A DNA stretch of 64,000 nucleotides from Mumia sp. Pv4-285 (GTDB taxonomy: Bacteria; Actinomycetota; Actinomycetes; Propionibacteriales; Nocardioidaceae), in contig NZ_CP162023.1 in the NCBI RefSeq assembly GCF_041320275.1, forward strand, positions 434,001-498,000, given 5' to 3'. The notes beneath the pieces are model-generated. The model saw only the letters and a program-made list of their open reading frames with translations, was not told where the DNA came from and searched no databases. The position numbers and the translations under genes are program-made. Below, piece after piece: positions 50,383-62,902 of this stretch. Within the stretch, counting starts at the first letter, position 1; each line of letters begins with the position of its first letter.

Positions 50383-51747
50383 ATGACCCGCAGACTGCTC
50401 GTCGTCGGAGGAGACGCCGCCGGCATGTCCGCGGCGTCCACCGCCAAGCGTGCGCTCGGCGACCGGCTCGACGTCGTCGTGCTCGAGCGCCAGCCGTGGA
50501 CCTCGTACTCGGCGTGCGGCATCCCGTACTGGGTGGCCGGCGACGTGGCGACGCTCGACGACCTGATCGCCCGTACGCCCCAGCAGCACCGCAAGAACGG
50601 GATCGACGTCCGCACCGGTGCGACGGCGACCGAGATCGACCTCGAGGCGGGCGTAGTCACCGCGTTCACGGACGCCGGCGCCGAGACGTTCGCGTACGAC
50701 GAGCTGCTCGTCGCGACCGGCGCCGAGCCCGTACGCCCGGACGTCCCGGGCGTGGACGCGCAGGGCATCTACGGGGTGCAGACGCTGGCCGACGGTCGTC
50801 GGGTCCTCGACGCGTTGGCGCGCGACCCGGGACGAGTGGTCATCGTCGGGGCCGGCTACATCGGGGTCGAGATGGCCGAGGCGTGCGTACGGCGCGGGCT
50901 CGACACCGTGGTCGTCGGCAAGCACCCGACTCCCATGCCGACGGTCGACGACGACCTCGGGGAGCTCGTCGCGAAGGAGATGCGCTCCGACGGCATCGAC
51001 CTCCGGGTCGGCGTGACCGTGACCGGGTTCGAGGCCGACCTCGACGGGCACGTCCGCGCCGTCGTCACCGACCACGGCGCGATCACGACCGACCTCGTCA
51101 TCCTCGGTGCCGGCGTCCGGCCGCGGACCGAGCTCGCCGCCGGTGCGGGGCTGCGGCTCGGCGTCGACGGTGCGCTCCCGGTGGACCCGCACGGTCGTGC
51201 CGACGTCGAGCGCCGCGTGTGGGCCGCCGGTGACTGCGTCGAGTCGGTCGACCGGATCACCGGACGCGCGTCGTACGTCCCGCTCGGGACCCACGCCAAC
51301 AAGCAGGGCTGGGTGATCGGCCGCAACCTCGCCGGGTACGACGTCTCGTTCCCCGGTGTCCTCGGCACGGCGATGACGAAGGTGATGTCGCTCGAGATCG
51401 CGCGCACCGGGCTCGGCGAGCGAGCGGCGCGCGAGGCCGGGTTCGACCCGGTGTCGGAGCGGATCGAGGCCACGACGAGCGCGGGATACATGCCGGACGC
51501 CCGCACGATGACGGTCAAGGTGGTCGCCGACCGTGGCACACGACGGCTGCTCGGGGCCCAGATCGTGGGGGGCGAGGGCTCCGCGCTGCGGATCGACTCC
51601 TTCGCTCTGGCGCTCTGGAACGAGATGACCGTCGATGCGCTGATGATGACCGACCTCGGCTACGCGCCGCCGTTCGCGTCGGTGTGGGACCCGGTCCAGC
51701 AAGCCGCACGCGCCGCGGTGTCGACGCTCGGATCCCCCCTGCGATAA
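50383..51747 (+). CDS. CoA-disulfide reductase / NADH-oxidase-like flavoprotein
   Basis: 454 residues. FAD site LLVVGGDAAGMSAAS, the single active Cys in SYSACGIPYW, a central NAD(P) site VVIVGAGYIGVEMAE, the second FAD motif RRVWAAGDCVES and a C-terminal dimer domain. The single Cys places it with CoADR, NADH oxidase and persulfide reductases rather than two-Cys reductases. Likely thiol redox maintenance; exact substrate not set. No rhodanese domain is fused. Confidence 0.9.
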   Translation: MTRRLLVVGGDAAGMSAASTAKRALGDRLDVVVLERQPWTSYSACGIPYWVAGDVATLDDLIARTPQQHRKNGIDVRTGATATEIDLEAGVVTAFTDAGAETFAYDELLVATGAEPVRPDVPGVDAQGIYGVQTLADGRRVLDALARDPGRVVIVGAGYIGVEMAEACVRRGLDTVVVGKHPTPMPTVDDDLGELVAKEMRSDGIDLRVGVTVTGFEADLDGHVRAVVTDHGAITTDLVILGAGVRPRTELAAGAGLRLGVDGALPVDPHGRADVERRVWAAGDCVESVDRITGRASYVPLGTHANKQGWVIGRNLAGYDVSFPGVLGTAMTKVMSLEIARTGLGERAAREAGFDPVSERIEATTSAGYMPDARTMTVKVVADRGTRRLLGAQIVGGEGSALRIDSFALALWNEMTVDALMMTDLGYAPPFASVWDPVQQAARAAVSTLGSPLR

Positions 51748-51748
51748 T
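51721..51748 (+). promoter_or_regulatory. Putative fba promoter
   Basis: TCGACG (51721-51726), 16 bp and GATAAT (51743-51748). The -10 overlaps the stop codon of the preceding gene. A leader of about 45 nt would carry GAGGAG before the fba ATG. Confidence 0.4.
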
Positions 51749-51801
51749 GGCCGCACCGCCAGCCGGGAACTGCACAGCCTGAGGCCGATGAGGAGACACC
51801 T

Positions 51802-52824
<1,023 letters not shown>

Positions 52825-52828
52825 CCTC

Positions 52829-53230
52829 GTGACGCCGGGGTCCCAGACCCACCTGCGGGTCGCGCGACCGAGTGCGGACCTCGAGAGGTCGCGGCGGTTC
52901 TGGGTCGACGGTGTCGGAGCCGAGGTGCTGTGGTCCGAGCCTGATCCCGGGCCTGGGGAGCATGCCCTCCTCATGCTCGGGTGGCCCGGTGCGGCGTGGC
53001 ACCTCGAGCTCGTGCACGACCCCGAGCAGGTCGCCGCGAACCCACCGGGGCCGGAAGACGTCCTCGTCCTGTACCTGGGTGAGCTGATCGATCCGGCCTA
53101 CCTGGCGCGCATGGTCGCTGCTGGCGGGACCGAGGTGGCGGCGCGCAACCCGTACTGGGACCGGTGGGGCGTCACCGTCCGCGACCCCGACGGCTATCGC
53201 CTGGTCCTCTCCACGCGCTCCTGGGACTGA
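52829..53230 (+). CDS. VOC-fold (glyoxalase-like) protein
   Basis: 133 residues, one VOC module. THLRVARPSADLERSRRFWV, then WHLELVHDP and WDRWGVTVRDPDGYRLVL. Metal ligand candidates are His in THLRVARP and Glu in HLELVHD. Function unassigned. GTG start 4 nt after the fba stop, hence probably co-transcribed. Confidence 0.82.
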   Translation: MTPGSQTHLRVARPSADLERSRRFWVDGVGAEVLWSEPDPGPGEHALLMLGWPGAAWHLELVHDPEQVAANPPGPEDVLVLYLGELIDPAYLARMVAAGGTEVAARNPYWDRWGVTVRDPDGYRLVLSTRSWD

Positions 53231-53255
53231 TCGAAGTCGCGTCGAGGCCCGGCGC

Positions 53256-53261
53256 TACGGT
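53256..53261 (+). promoter_or_regulatory. Leaderless -10 box of the DUF3151 gene
   Basis: TACGGT ends 6 nt before the ATG at 53268. Confidence 0.5.
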
Positions 53262-53267
53262 GAACGC

Positions 53268-53669
53268 ATGACGAACCTGTTCGGAGAGCCGCCGGAGACC
53301 CTGCTTCCCACCGACCCTGCCGCCTCCGCGGACGGGTCGCCGCAGGACGTCGCCCGCGCGTACCCGTCCTCGAGCCTGGCGTGGGCGCTGTGCGCCGACG
53401 AGGCTCTCGCCGGCGGCGAGGACGTCGTCGCGTACGCGTTCGCCCGGACCGGCTACCACCGCGGCCTCGACGCGCTGCGCCGCAACGGGTGGAAGGGGCA
53501 CGGCCCGGTCCCGTGGACGCACCCCGGCAACCAGGGCTTCCTGCGGGCGCTCGCCGACCTGGCCGAGGCGTCGGAGCGGATCGGCGACCTGGAGGAGGCG
53601 CACCGCTGCCGCGAGTTCCTGCGGGAGTCCAGCAAGGACGCGTACGAGGCGCTGGTGCTCGGGCGGTAG
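53268..53669 (+). CDS. DUF3151 protein
   Basis: 133 residues, helical. SLAWALCADEALA, then YAFARTGYHRGLDALRRNGWK and WTHPGNQGFLRAL are the family signature; the repeat-like helices recall TPR proteins. Function is not known. The gene sits between fba and purA in mycobacteria and relatives, and this order is kept here. Confidence 0.92.
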   Translation: MTNLFGEPPETLLPTDPAASADGSPQDVARAYPSSSLAWALCADEALAGGEDVVAYAFARTGYHRGLDALRRNGWKGHGPVPWTHPGNQGFLRALADLAEASERIGDLEEAHRCREFLRESSKDAYEALVLGR

Positions 53670-53677
53670 CCCTACCC

Positions 53678-53737
53678 CTCGCTGGTCGAGGCGCGAAGCG
53701 GCCTCCCTCGCTGGTCGAGGCGCGAAGCGATCGAGAC
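53678..53737. repeat. Two direct 23-bp copies of a GCTGGTCGAGG repeat
   Basis: CTCGCTGGTCGAGGCGCGAA and the following GCG occur identically at 53678-53700 and 53708-53730; the second is followed by ATCGAGACC. The core matches the block at 41976-42110. Located after the DUF3151 stop. Confidence 0.75.
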
Positions 53738-53749
53738 CACACAGCGCAA

Positions 53750-53800
53750 CAGTGGCCGCGGACTGGAGCCATCCCCCGGTAGACTCCGTCGCGGCCACTG
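53750..53800. terminator. 11-bp perfect inverted repeat between convergent genes
   Basis: CAGTGGCCGCG (53750-53760) and CGCGGCCACTG (53790-53800), 29 nt apart. Lies between DUF3151 and the kinase gene, which face each other; a smaller hairpin (ACCCCGAAGGGGT) follows near 53818. May stop both transcripts. Confidence 0.4.
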
Positions 53801-53849
53801 CCACTGACCCCATTGTCACCCCGAAGGGGTCACTTCGCAATATGTCTGT

Positions 53850-54773
53850 TTACGGCAGATTTCGGGCAGATTCGTCGGCGGCCTCGTCGGAGCTCGGGAT
53901 CAACAGCAGATAGGCGCCCGGGACGACCGTCCAGGTGCGCTCGCGCATGCCGTCGCCCGTCTCGCCGTCGGCGTTCCAGGTCATCGCGTCGCCGGCGATC
54001 GTGACCTTGCGTCCGCGCGTGACCACCACGTCGTCCCGCTCGGTGTGACGGCCGCGCAGGAGCCCCAGCCCGTACGCGAGACGCCGGTGCCGGAGGTTGG
54101 CGTGGGAGATCGTCACGTCGAGGAGACCGTCACCCGGCTCGGCGTCCGGCAGCAACGGAGCCCCACCCCCGACGTACCGGCCGACCCCGACCGCGGCTTG
54201 GACCACGTCGTCGCCGTGGTCGACCAGCTCGCCGTCGACCGTCACGTGCAGTCGCGTCGGGGATCCGACGACGCCGGCCTTGAAGGCGCTGACGGCGTAG
54301 CCGAGCGGTCCGAGCCGCCGCTTCCACGGACCGGCCTCGGCACCCGCCTCCGCCCCGACGCCGACATGGACGGCGTTCACGACCACGTGGTCGTCGTCGT
54401 CCACGGCCAGGTCGATCGGCCGGGCGGCTGCCGACGTGAGCCCGCGGGCGACCTCGACCGGGTCCTCGGCGAGTCCGAGGGTGCGCGCGAAGTCGTTGCC
54501 GGTGCCCATCGGCAGCAGCGCCAGCGTCGCCCCCTTCAGCCGGTCGAGCGACCACAGGGCCTGCACGCACGCGTGGAGGGAGCCGTCACCGCCGGCCACG
54601 ACGACCACGTCGGCGTCCGCATGGGCCTCGAGCGCCTCACGCAGGTCGTCGGCGTCGGACGTCTGCGCGACCTCGACCTCCCATGCGGGTCGCAGGGTCT
54701 CCAGAGCTGCGCTCAGGACCGCGTTGTCGGAGCTGCCGGCGTCGGCGTTGGCGATCACGAGTGCTGTGGTCAT
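53850..54773 (-). CDS. Diacylglycerol-kinase-catalytic-domain lipid kinase
   Basis: 307 residues. VVVVAGGDGSLHACVQAL (GGDGS, ATP site) and LLPMGTGNDFARTLG (GTGNDFAR) then a beta-rich C-terminal half with GDGLLDVTI. Members phosphorylate diacylglycerol, sphingosine or related lipids. No membrane segment. TAGACC ends 6 nt before the ATG, so it is probably leaderless. Divergent from purA. Confidence 0.93.
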   Translation of the reverse strand: MTTALVIANADAGSSDNAVLSAALETLRPAWEVEVAQTSDADDLREALEAHADADVVVVAGGDGSLHACVQALWSLDRLKGATLALLPMGTGNDFARTLGLAEDPVEVARGLTSAAARPIDLAVDDDDHVVVNAVHVGVGAEAGAEAGPWKRRLGPLGYAVSAFKAGVVGSPTRLHVTVDGELVDHGDDVVQAAVGVGRYVGGGAPLLPDAEPGDGLLDVTISHANLRHRRLAYGLGLLRGRHTERDDVVVTRGRKVTIAGDAMTWNADGETGDGMRERTWTVVPGAYLLLIPSSDEAADESARNLP

Positions 54774-54775
54774 GA

Positions 54776-56837
<2,062 letters not shown>

Positions 56838-56840
<3 letters not shown>

Positions 56841-56869
56841 ACGAGTGTATGGTTTCATACGAGTGTATG
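56838..56869. promoter_or_regulatory. Doubled TetR-type operator
   Basis: CATACGAGTGTATG at 56838-56851 and again at 56856-56869, 18 bp centre to centre. Each has CATAC/GTATG arms, so each is a palindromic half-site pair. The second copy overlaps a TATGAT box (56866-56871) that fits the TetR gene, and the first contains the DUF385 start codon. This layout predicts tight repression of both genes. Confidence 0.75.
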
Positions 56870-56878
56870 ATCCTCGGT

Positions 56879-57493
56879 GTGGACCAGATGTCAACCCGTA
56901 GTGCCCGCGAGGCCGCCCTCACCGACGCAGTGATGACCATCGTCGCCGAGCATGGCCTCGAGCGAGTCAGCGTGCGGGAGGTGGCCGGCGCCGCCGGAGT
57001 CTCGATCGGCACCGTCCAGCACTACTTCCCGACGAAGGAGCAGATGCTCGCCGCGGCGTACACGGAGGCGGTCGACCGCATCCGCGCGAGGGTGGAGGCG
57101 CTTCCGCTCGGCAGCGATGCCGGTCGCAACCTCAGGTCGGTGCTCCGCCAGCTCCTCCCGCTCGACGAGTCGCGCCGCGCGGAGAGCCGCGTCTACCTCG
57201 CCTTCGCAGCGGCCGCCGCCACGTCGGCCAGCCTCTCCGAGATCCAGCAGGCGACCCTCACCGAGCTGCACACCGCTCTGACGGACGCTTTCGGGCGGGC
57301 CACCGGTGAGGCCTGGCCACCTTCCCGCTGCCGGCTCGCCGCGCACGCGGTCATCGCGCTCGTCGACGGGCTTGCGTTGCACGCCGTCACGACCGGTGGA
57401 TGGATCGACACCGCCCAGCTGACCGACGCCGTGGACCTCGTCCTCGACGGCCTGCTCGTCGACACTGCGGCGACCCCGAGCGCAACGGCATGA
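56879..57493 (+). CDS. TetR-family repressor
   Basis: About 204 residues. The HTH reads ALTDAVMTIVAEHGLERVSV then VREVAGAAGVSIGTVQHYF, and the ligand-binding helices follow. GTG 56879 is 7 nt after TATGAT, fitting a leaderless start; ATG 56888 is the alternative. It very likely binds the doubled operator next to it and represses itself and the DUF385 gene. Ligand unknown. Confidence 0.9.
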   Translation: MDQMSTRSAREAALTDAVMTIVAEHGLERVSVREVAGAAGVSIGTVQHYFPTKEQMLAAAYTEAVDRIRARVEALPLGSDAGRNLRSVLRQLLPLDESRRAESRVYLAFAAAAATSASLSEIQQATLTELHTALTDAFGRATGEAWPPSRCRLAAHAVIALVDGLALHAVTTGGWIDTAQLTDAVDLVLDGLLVDTAATPSATA

Positions 57494-57535
57494 GCGGCGC
57501 ACGCTCTCGATCCTGGGACGGCGGGGAGCACGGGC

Positions 57536-60500
57536 TCACCGCGCGCGACGCCCGAGCAGTGTCCCGCCCACCCCGCTGAGAACCAGGGCGGCGCCAGCCG
57601 CTGCGACGAACCACGGGAGGGCGGTCGGGATCCCGAGGTGCACCGTCAGTCCGAGGATCCGGGACAGGCCCCAGGGCAGGAGCATCATCTGGTCGTTCCA
57701 CGTGGTCAGCGCCTGCTCGAGGCCGACGAGGCCGACGAACGTCCCGAACACGACGAGCGGGACCCCTGCCGCGAGCGCGACCCGCCCGAGGACGCCGAGC
57801 ACCCGCACCCCGTACGCCCGCCGCAGCACGATGCCCGTCGCGACGAAGAGCCAGCAGAACGCGGCGAACGCGATCGTGACGTAGCGCCCGCGGTCGCTCG
57901 GGTCTGTCCAGAACAGCAGCCAGTAGCGGCCAGGCCCGCGTGCGACCAGCGCCACGAGCAGCACCACGGTGCGCAGGAGCGCGATGCCGCCGACGACCGC
58001 CCACAGCGCGTACGGGTCACGGCCGCGCAGGAGCAGGCGCAGCGTGAGCGCGAACAGCAGCCACGACCCGAGCGTCACCAGCAGGTGCGCGGGCGCCGAG
58101 AACCAGGTGAGCGCGGCGCGGCTCGCGACCAGGAGGACGGCGGGCAGCGCCCACACGACGACGCGATCCACCCGGGAGGCGGGACCGGTCGCCGACAGTC
58201 GCCATGGTGCGAGCGCTCCCAGCACTAGAGCGCGGACGGCGGCGAGACCGGGAACCCGCCGACGACGGAGTACGACCGCCGCGGCGAGCAGCAGGCCGAG
58301 CACGACAGCCAGTGAACGGGCGACCCATGCCATCGCCGGATCGCGCTCGGCCCGTGCGGTGCCGAGGTCGGCGGCGGTGAAGTTGTACGCCGGCAGGTCG
58401 AGGTCGTCGCCGTACCGGCGGGTGTGCTCCGCCCGTGCGGCGCGGAACTCCTCGTCTGCCGTCCTCCACTGGTCGTGCGCCTGCGACGATCCGGTGTCGA
58501 GCCACTGCGTGTGTCGCAGGAACGTCGCTCGGTAGGCGCCGAGGGTACGGAACAGGTCCTGCTCGTAGTCCAAGGTGTCGATCAACCGCTCGCGCAGCGC
58601 CGGGTCGTGCCAGTCCGCGGCGTCCGTGCGCTCGACGAGGGAGCGCATGCGCCCGGTCGTCTCGACCGCGCGGTCGCCCTCGGCGATCGCCTCGTCGACC
58701 TGCCCGCGCGTGATCGCGTAGATGCTGTCGAGGGCGGCGCTGTCGCCGCTGACGAGGTCCCACTCGAAGATCCACATCATCGGCGGCGGCTCCAGCCCCA
58801 GCGCGCGCACGGTCCGGTCGGCGAACGGCCCGACGTAGAGCCCGTCGAGCACCGCCTCACGCGAGGCTGCGAACACCTCGCCCAGCGCACGCACGGTTGC
58901 CGGGTCGGACGAGAAGGTCGCGCGGATCCAGTCCGCCGTCGCGTCGGACGGGTGGATCGACGGGTCGTGCGCGAGCCGGGAGAACACGTAGGCGTTGAGG
59001 TCGGCGAGCTGCCAGAAGCCGTCGCGCAGGTAGAGCGAGCGAGGACCGGCGTAGAGGGGGCCGCCCGTCTGCGTCCAGGTCCAGACGCCCTCGACCTGCG
59101 GGTTGCGCGCGAGGAACTGCTGGAGCGCCGTCTGGGTGAGGTCGCCGAGGTCGTCCGGGAGCGAGCCGAGGCCTTCGTACTCCCTCCGCGCCTGGAGCTC
59201 GACGACGCGTCGTTGCGGCCCGCGCTCGAGCGTCGTGTTGAGCGGCAGCTGGCTGTAGAAGTCGCCGGCGGAGTACTTCGTGGACACGATCAGGCGCGGG
59301 TCGTCGAGGTCGCCCAGCACGGTGTCGTACGAGGTGGCGTTGGTGTGAAGGTCACCGACGGGGCCGACGCCGACGGTCCAGCTGCGGAAGATCAGCTCGG
59401 TGTCGGTCTCGTCGGCGACCTGGAGGAACGAGCGCAGCATGGTCTGCACGGCGGTCGCGGTCGTGACCTCGATCTTCGACGAGAAGTCCCACCCGTCCAT
59501 GGCGTACGCCGAGCCGCCCTCGCCGATCCGCACCATCAGTCCGGAGGCGAACGGCATCGTCGCCATGAGCTCACGGATGCCCTCCTGGTAGACCCGCCAG
59601 AAGTCCGCGTCCTCGACGTCGCCGCCCTGACCGTCGAGGTAGTCCTCGAGCGGGGGCGACACCGCGAGCATGTCCGTCGCGAAGTAGACGCGCAGCCCCT
59701 GGTCGTGGGCGTAGCGCCACACGGGTTCGAACGCCTCCGCCATCGCCTCGGCCCGTGCGGGGTGGGGATCGCCCTCGGGATAGACCTCGTGCCCGTCACC
59801 CACGCCCGCGAACGTGACGTACTCCAGGAACCCTGGAACGACGACTGCGTTGTAACCCTGCGCCAGGCCGTGGTCGACCAGCGTCCGGAACTGCGCGGCG
59901 ATCTCGGTGACGCGGTCGGTGTCCACGTACGGCGGGTCGGGGAGCACGGCCGAGCCGACGACGTCGGAGTTGAGGGTGTAGTCCTCCCCGGCGGCGAAGC
60001 GCGCGGGGTCGTCGTCGAGACCGACCGCGCCGGTGTCGATCATCCGCAGGCCGAGCCGTGGTGCGACCACCCTGCCGTCCTCCGACGACGGGAAGAGCTC
60101 GCGCCCCGACCGCACGAGGTCCGCCAGGACGCGCAGCGCGGTCATGGCTCCGGCCGCCGTTGCGGCGTCCACCTGGTGGCCGGTCGAGGTGGAGCTGGTG
60201 CGGTAGCGCTCGGGGGAGGGTGCCCTGGTCTCGTCTGCTGTGGCGGGAAGCCGCGTGATCCTCACCGCCAGCGTGCGGCGGCCCGAGCTGGGGGTGGCGT
60301 CCGACGGGGTCGCCCCCACCGCAGGGCGCGACGCGCCGGCGTCGGCCAGCGCGTCGGCGAGCGCCTCCGCCGCGACGGCGACGGGCCCGCTGCCGGCGGG
60401 GACCGCGATCGTGTCGAGGCGCGGCGCGGCGACCGGCTCGCGCAGGGCCGCAGCGGCGGCGTCCTCCGGAGGGACGTCGGCCGGTTCGGAGGTCAGCCCG

Positions 60501-60616
60501 AGAGCGTCGCCGAGGAGCGCTGCGACCCCCGCCCCGGAGGCCAGCAGCCCGAGCACGACGACGACGAGAACGACGGGGCGCAGCAGCCGGCGGGCGCGGG
60601 GGAGGTCGCGGGACAC
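57536..60616 (-). CDS. Large membrane-anchored glycoside-hydrolase-like protein (GH67-like barrel plus multi-helix C-terminus)
   Basis: 1026 residues, no close family known to me. One N-terminal helix (about 14-35), a Pro/Ala-rich linker, a beta-rich region to about 190, then a TIM-barrel-like region (about 200-560). In that part, [49 protein letters not shown] and [12 protein letters not shown] recall alpha-glucuronidase (GH67) core strands. A helical domain follows, then about seven membrane helices (775-1020). The barrel would face outside. The GH67 likeness is by eye and distant. Leaderless GTG start (TAGGAT 6 nt before). Confidence 0.6.
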   Translation of the reverse strand: MSRDLPRARRLLRPVVLVVVVLGLLASGAGVAALLGDALGLTSEPADVPPEDAAAAALREPVAAPRLDTIAVPAGSGPVAVAAEALADALADAGASRPAVGATPSDATPSSGRRTLAVRITRLPATADETRAPSPERYRTSSTSTGHQVDAATAAGAMTALRVLADLVRSGRELFPSSEDGRVVAPRLGLRMIDTGAVGLDDDPARFAAGEDYTLNSDVVGSAVLPDPPYVDTDRVTEIAAQFRTLVDHGLAQGYNAVVVPGFLEYVTFAGVGDGHEVYPEGDPHPARAEAMAEAFEPVWRYAHDQGLRVYFATDMLAVSPPLEDYLDGQGGDVEDADFWRVYQEGIRELMATMPFASGLMVRIGEGGSAYAMDGWDFSSKIEVTTATAVQTMLRSFLQVADETDTELIFRSWTVGVGPVGDLHTNATSYDTVLGDLDDPRLIVSTKYSAGDFYSQLPLNTTLERGPQRRVVELQARREYEGLGSLPDDLGDLTQTALQQFLARNPQVEGVWTWTQTGGPLYAGPRSLYLRDGFWQLADLNAYVFSRLAHDPSIHPSDATADWIRATFSSDPATVRALGEVFAASREAVLDGLYVGPFADRTVRALGLEPPPMMWIFEWDLVSGDSAALDSIYAITRGQVDEAIAEGDRAVETTGRMRSLVERTDAADWHDPALRERLIDTLDYEQDLFRTLGAYRATFLRHTQWLDTGSSQAHDQWRTADEEFRAARAEHTRRYGDDLDLPAYNFTAADLGTARAERDPAMAWVARSLAVVLGLLLAAAVVLRRRRVPGLAAVRALVLGALAPWRLSATGPASRVDRVVVWALPAVLLVASRAALTWFSAPAHLLVTLGSWLLFALTLRLLLRGRDPYALWAVVGGIALLRTVVLLVALVARGPGRYWLLFWTDPSDRGRYVTIAFAAFCWLFVATGIVLRRAYGVRVLGVLGRVALAAGVPLVVFGTFVGLVGLEQALTTWNDQMMLLPWGLSRILGLTVHLGIPTALPWFVAAAGAALVLSGVGGTLLGRRAR

Positions 60617-60622
60617 GCGGTG

Positions 60623-60628
60623 ATCCTA
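60623..60628 (-). promoter_or_regulatory. Leaderless -10 box of the glycoside-hydrolase-like gene
   Basis: TAGGAT on the minus strand ends 6 nt before GTG 60616. Confidence 0.5.
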
Positions 60629-60674
60629 GGCCCGCGCCCGATGCCTCGGCAGCGGGTCGGTCGTATCGGACGAC

Positions 60675-60680
60675 TAGGGT
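60675..60680 (+). promoter_or_regulatory. Leaderless -10 box of purD
   Basis: TAGGGT ends 8 nt before GTG 60689; its mirror box for the divergent gene is about 50 nt away. Confidence 0.5.
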
Positions 60681-60688
60681 GGGGGCCC

Positions 60689-61951
60689 GTGAAGACCCTC
60701 GTCATCGGCACCGGCGGCCGAGAGCACGCCCTCGCGCTCGCCCTCTCCCGCGATCCCTCCGTCACCGAGGTGCACGCCGCACCCGGCAACCCTGGCATCG
60801 CGCAGGTCGCCAGCCTGCACGACGTGGACCCGCTCGACGGCGTCGCGGTCGCCGATCTCGCCGCTGCCCTCGGCGTCGACCTCGTGGTCGTGGGCCCGGA
60901 GGCGCCGTTGGTCGCGGGTGTCGCGGACGCGGTCCGGGACCGCGGCATCGCGGTCTTCGGCCCGTCCGGCGAGGCCGCCCGGCTCGAGGGGTCGAAGGCG
61001 TTCGCCAAGCAGGTGATGGCGGCCGCGGAGGTGCCGACCGCGATGGCTCACGTCTGCACCACCCCCGACGAGGTCGTCGCTGCGCTCGACGCGTTCGGGC
61101 CGCCGTACGTCGTCAAGGACGACGGGCTCGCCGCCGGCAAGGGTGTCGTCGTCACCGACGACCGGCAGGCGGCGATCGACCATGCGGCCGGGTGCGAGCG
61201 GGTCGTGATCGAGGAGTACCTCGACGGGCCCGAGGTCTCGCTCTTCGCGCTGTGCAGCTGGAGCGAGGACGGCGGTGCGACCGTCGTGCCGCTGCAGCCC
61301 GCGCAGGACTTCAAGCGTGCCTACGACGACGACGCCGGACCGAACACCGGCGGCATGGGCGCGTACACGCCGCTGCCGTGGGCCCCGGACGACCTCGTCG
61401 AGGAGGTCCGCGATCGGGTGCTCCAGCCGACGGTCGACACGATGGCGCAGCGCGGCACGCCGTTCACCGGGCTCCTGTACGCCGGGCTCGCGCTGACGTC
61501 GCGCGGCCTCAAGGTGGTCGAGTTCAACGCGCGGTTCGGTGACCCGGAGACCCAGGCGCTGATGGCGCTGCTCGAGTCACCGATCGGCATCCTCCTGCAG
61601 ACCGCCGCGACCGGCGACCTCGGCCGTCTCCCCGCACCGGTGTGGCGCGACGGTGCAGCGGTCACCGTCGTGGTCGCCGCCGAGGGCTATCCGGTCTCGC
61701 CGCGCAAGGGCGACGTGATCCGGGGGGTCGACGAGGCCGACGCCGTGGACGGGGTCGACGTGATCCACGCCGGGACCGCCCGCAACGCCGACGGCCAGCT
61801 GGTCACGGCGGGCGGTCGGGTCCTCACAGTGACGGCGGCGGGCACCGACCTCGCCGAGGCCCGCCGACGCGCGTACGAGGCCGTCGACCTGATCCACATC
61901 GACGGAGGATTCTCACGGCGCGACATCGCGGCGAAGGCAGCCGGGGCCTGA
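60689..61951 (+). CDS. purD: Phosphoribosylamine-glycine ligase
   Basis: 420 residues of ATP-grasp fold. Starts [48 protein letters not shown] and [13 protein letters not shown] are the diagnostic motifs. It makes glycinamide ribonucleotide in purine synthesis. GTG is fixed by the conserved first strand; no coding signal lies upstream. Confidence 0.97.
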   Translation: MKTLVIGTGGREHALALALSRDPSVTEVHAAPGNPGIAQVASLHDVDPLDGVAVADLAAALGVDLVVVGPEAPLVAGVADAVRDRGIAVFGPSGEAARLEGSKAFAKQVMAAAEVPTAMAHVCTTPDEVVAALDAFGPPYVVKDDGLAAGKGVVVTDDRQAAIDHAAGCERVVIEEYLDGPEVSLFALCSWSEDGGATVVPLQPAQDFKRAYDDDAGPNTGGMGAYTPLPWAPDDLVEEVRDRVLQPTVDTMAQRGTPFTGLLYAGLALTSRGLKVVEFNARFGDPETQALMALLESPIGILLQTAATGDLGRLPAPVWRDGAAVTVVVAAEGYPVSPRKGDVIRGVDEADAVDGVDVIHAGTARNADGQLVTAGGRVLTVTAAGTDLAEARRRAYEAVDLIHIDGGFSRRDIAAKAAGA

Positions 61952-61957
61952 GCGTCC

Positions 61958-61963
61958 TAGGGT
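61958..61963 (+). promoter_or_regulatory. Leaderless -10 box of the first Ddn-like gene
   Basis: TAGGGT ends 7 nt before ATG 61971. Confidence 0.45.
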
Positions 61964-61970
61964 GATCGGC

Positions 61971-62414
61971 ATGCCGATCACCGGAGAGTACGAGCCGAGC
62001 GCCTGGAAGATGTCGCGCGACCAGGTCGCCGGGTACGAGGCGTCCGGCGGGCGCACGCACCACACGATCGTAGGCAAGCCCGTCGTGATCGTGACCTACC
62101 GCGGTCACAGGACCGGCCTGGTGCGCAAGACGCCGGTCATGCGGGTCGAGCACGAGGGCGAGTACGCGGTGGTGGCGTCGATCGGCGGGCGCCCGGACAA
62201 CCCGCAGTGGTACGCGAGCATCGTCGCGGACCCGCACGTGATGCTCCAGGACGGACCCGAGCCGCGCGACTACGTGGCGCGTGAGGTGCAAGGAGACGAG
62301 AAGGCGCTGTGGTGGGCGCGCGCGGTGGAGGCGTACCCGTCGTACGCCGACTACCAGAAGAAGACCTCGCGCGAGATCCCGGTCTTCGTGCTGACAGCGG
62401 CCGACGGTGCTTGA
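61971..62414 (+). CDS. Ddn-like (F420-dependent nitroreductase family) protein, copy 1
   Basis: 147 residues. MPITGEYEPSAWKMSRDQVA, then HTIVGKPVVIVTYRGHRTGLVRKTPV is written here in part only: GHRTGLVRKTPVMRVEHEGE marks the F420 phosphate-binding region. YAVVASIGGRPDNPQWYASI follows. Ddn-type proteins use reduced F420 to reduce quinones or enones and activate some nitro drugs. Tandem with copy 2, between purD and purB. Confidence 0.9.
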   Translation: MPITGEYEPSAWKMSRDQVAGYEASGGRTHHTIVGKPVVIVTYRGHRTGLVRKTPVMRVEHEGEYAVVASIGGRPDNPQWYASIVADPHVMLQDGPEPRDYVAREVQGDEKALWWARAVEAYPSYADYQKKTSREIPVFVLTAADGA

Positions 62415-62423
62415 CTGAGGAGC

Positions 62424-62855
62424 ATGCCAGTCACCGGAGAGTACGAGCCGAGCCCCTCGGCGCGCGTGCGCAAGCACGTCGAGGAGATGGAGACGACGGG
62501 CGAGCCGACGAACACGCCGCTGGGCCTGCCGATCGTGATCATGACCTTCCAGAGCCGCAGACCCGGCAAGGTCCACAAGATCGCGGTGATGAAGGTCGAG
62601 CACGACGGCGCTTACGCGCTGGTCGCGTCGAAGGGCGGCGCGCCGCAGCACCCCTCCTGGTACCACGCACTCACCCAGCATCCTGAGATCGACCTCCAGG
62701 ACGGTACGGAGAAGCACGCCCTGCGGATCCGGGAGATCCACGGCGCCGAGCGGTCGGAGTGGTGGGACCGTGCCGTCGAGGCGTACCCGCCGTACGCGGA
62801 GTACCAGACCAAGACCGACCGCGAGATCCCGATCCTGCTCGGCGAGCCGATCTAG
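62424..62855 (+). CDS. Ddn-like (F420-dependent nitroreductase family) protein, copy 2
   Basis: 143 residues and clearly a duplicate of copy 1: both begin MP-I/V-TGEYEPS and share KVEHDGAYALVASKGGAP, then HPSWYHAL and DREIPILL at the end. The charged RRPGKVHKIAVM part replaces GHRTGLVRKTPVM, so the cofactor loop has changed and binding strength may differ. GAGGAG just before ATG 62424. Confidence 0.9.
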   Translation: MPVTGEYEPSPSARVRKHVEEMETTGEPTNTPLGLPIVIMTFQSRRPGKVHKIAVMKVEHDGAYALVASKGGAPQHPSWYHALTQHPEIDLQDGTEKHALRIREIHGAERSEWWDRAVEAYPPYAEYQTKTDREIPILLGEPI

Positions 62856-62902
62856 ACCCGGCGCCACGGAGCCGATCTGGGCGACCTGGGACAATGGGGC
62901 AT

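Noticed and set aside
53801-53849. Small RNA gene after the 11-bp inverted repeat
   Set aside because: A TAGACT box lies at 53780 but no clear RNA fold or terminator with U-run follows; better explained as terminators of two convergent genes.
58424-60688. Long plus-strand frame running into purD, antisense to the 1026-residue gene
   Set aside because: It is low-complexity Arg/Val/Glu-rich with no domain. purD begins at GTG 60689, where the conserved first strand starts and a -10 box lies just upstream.
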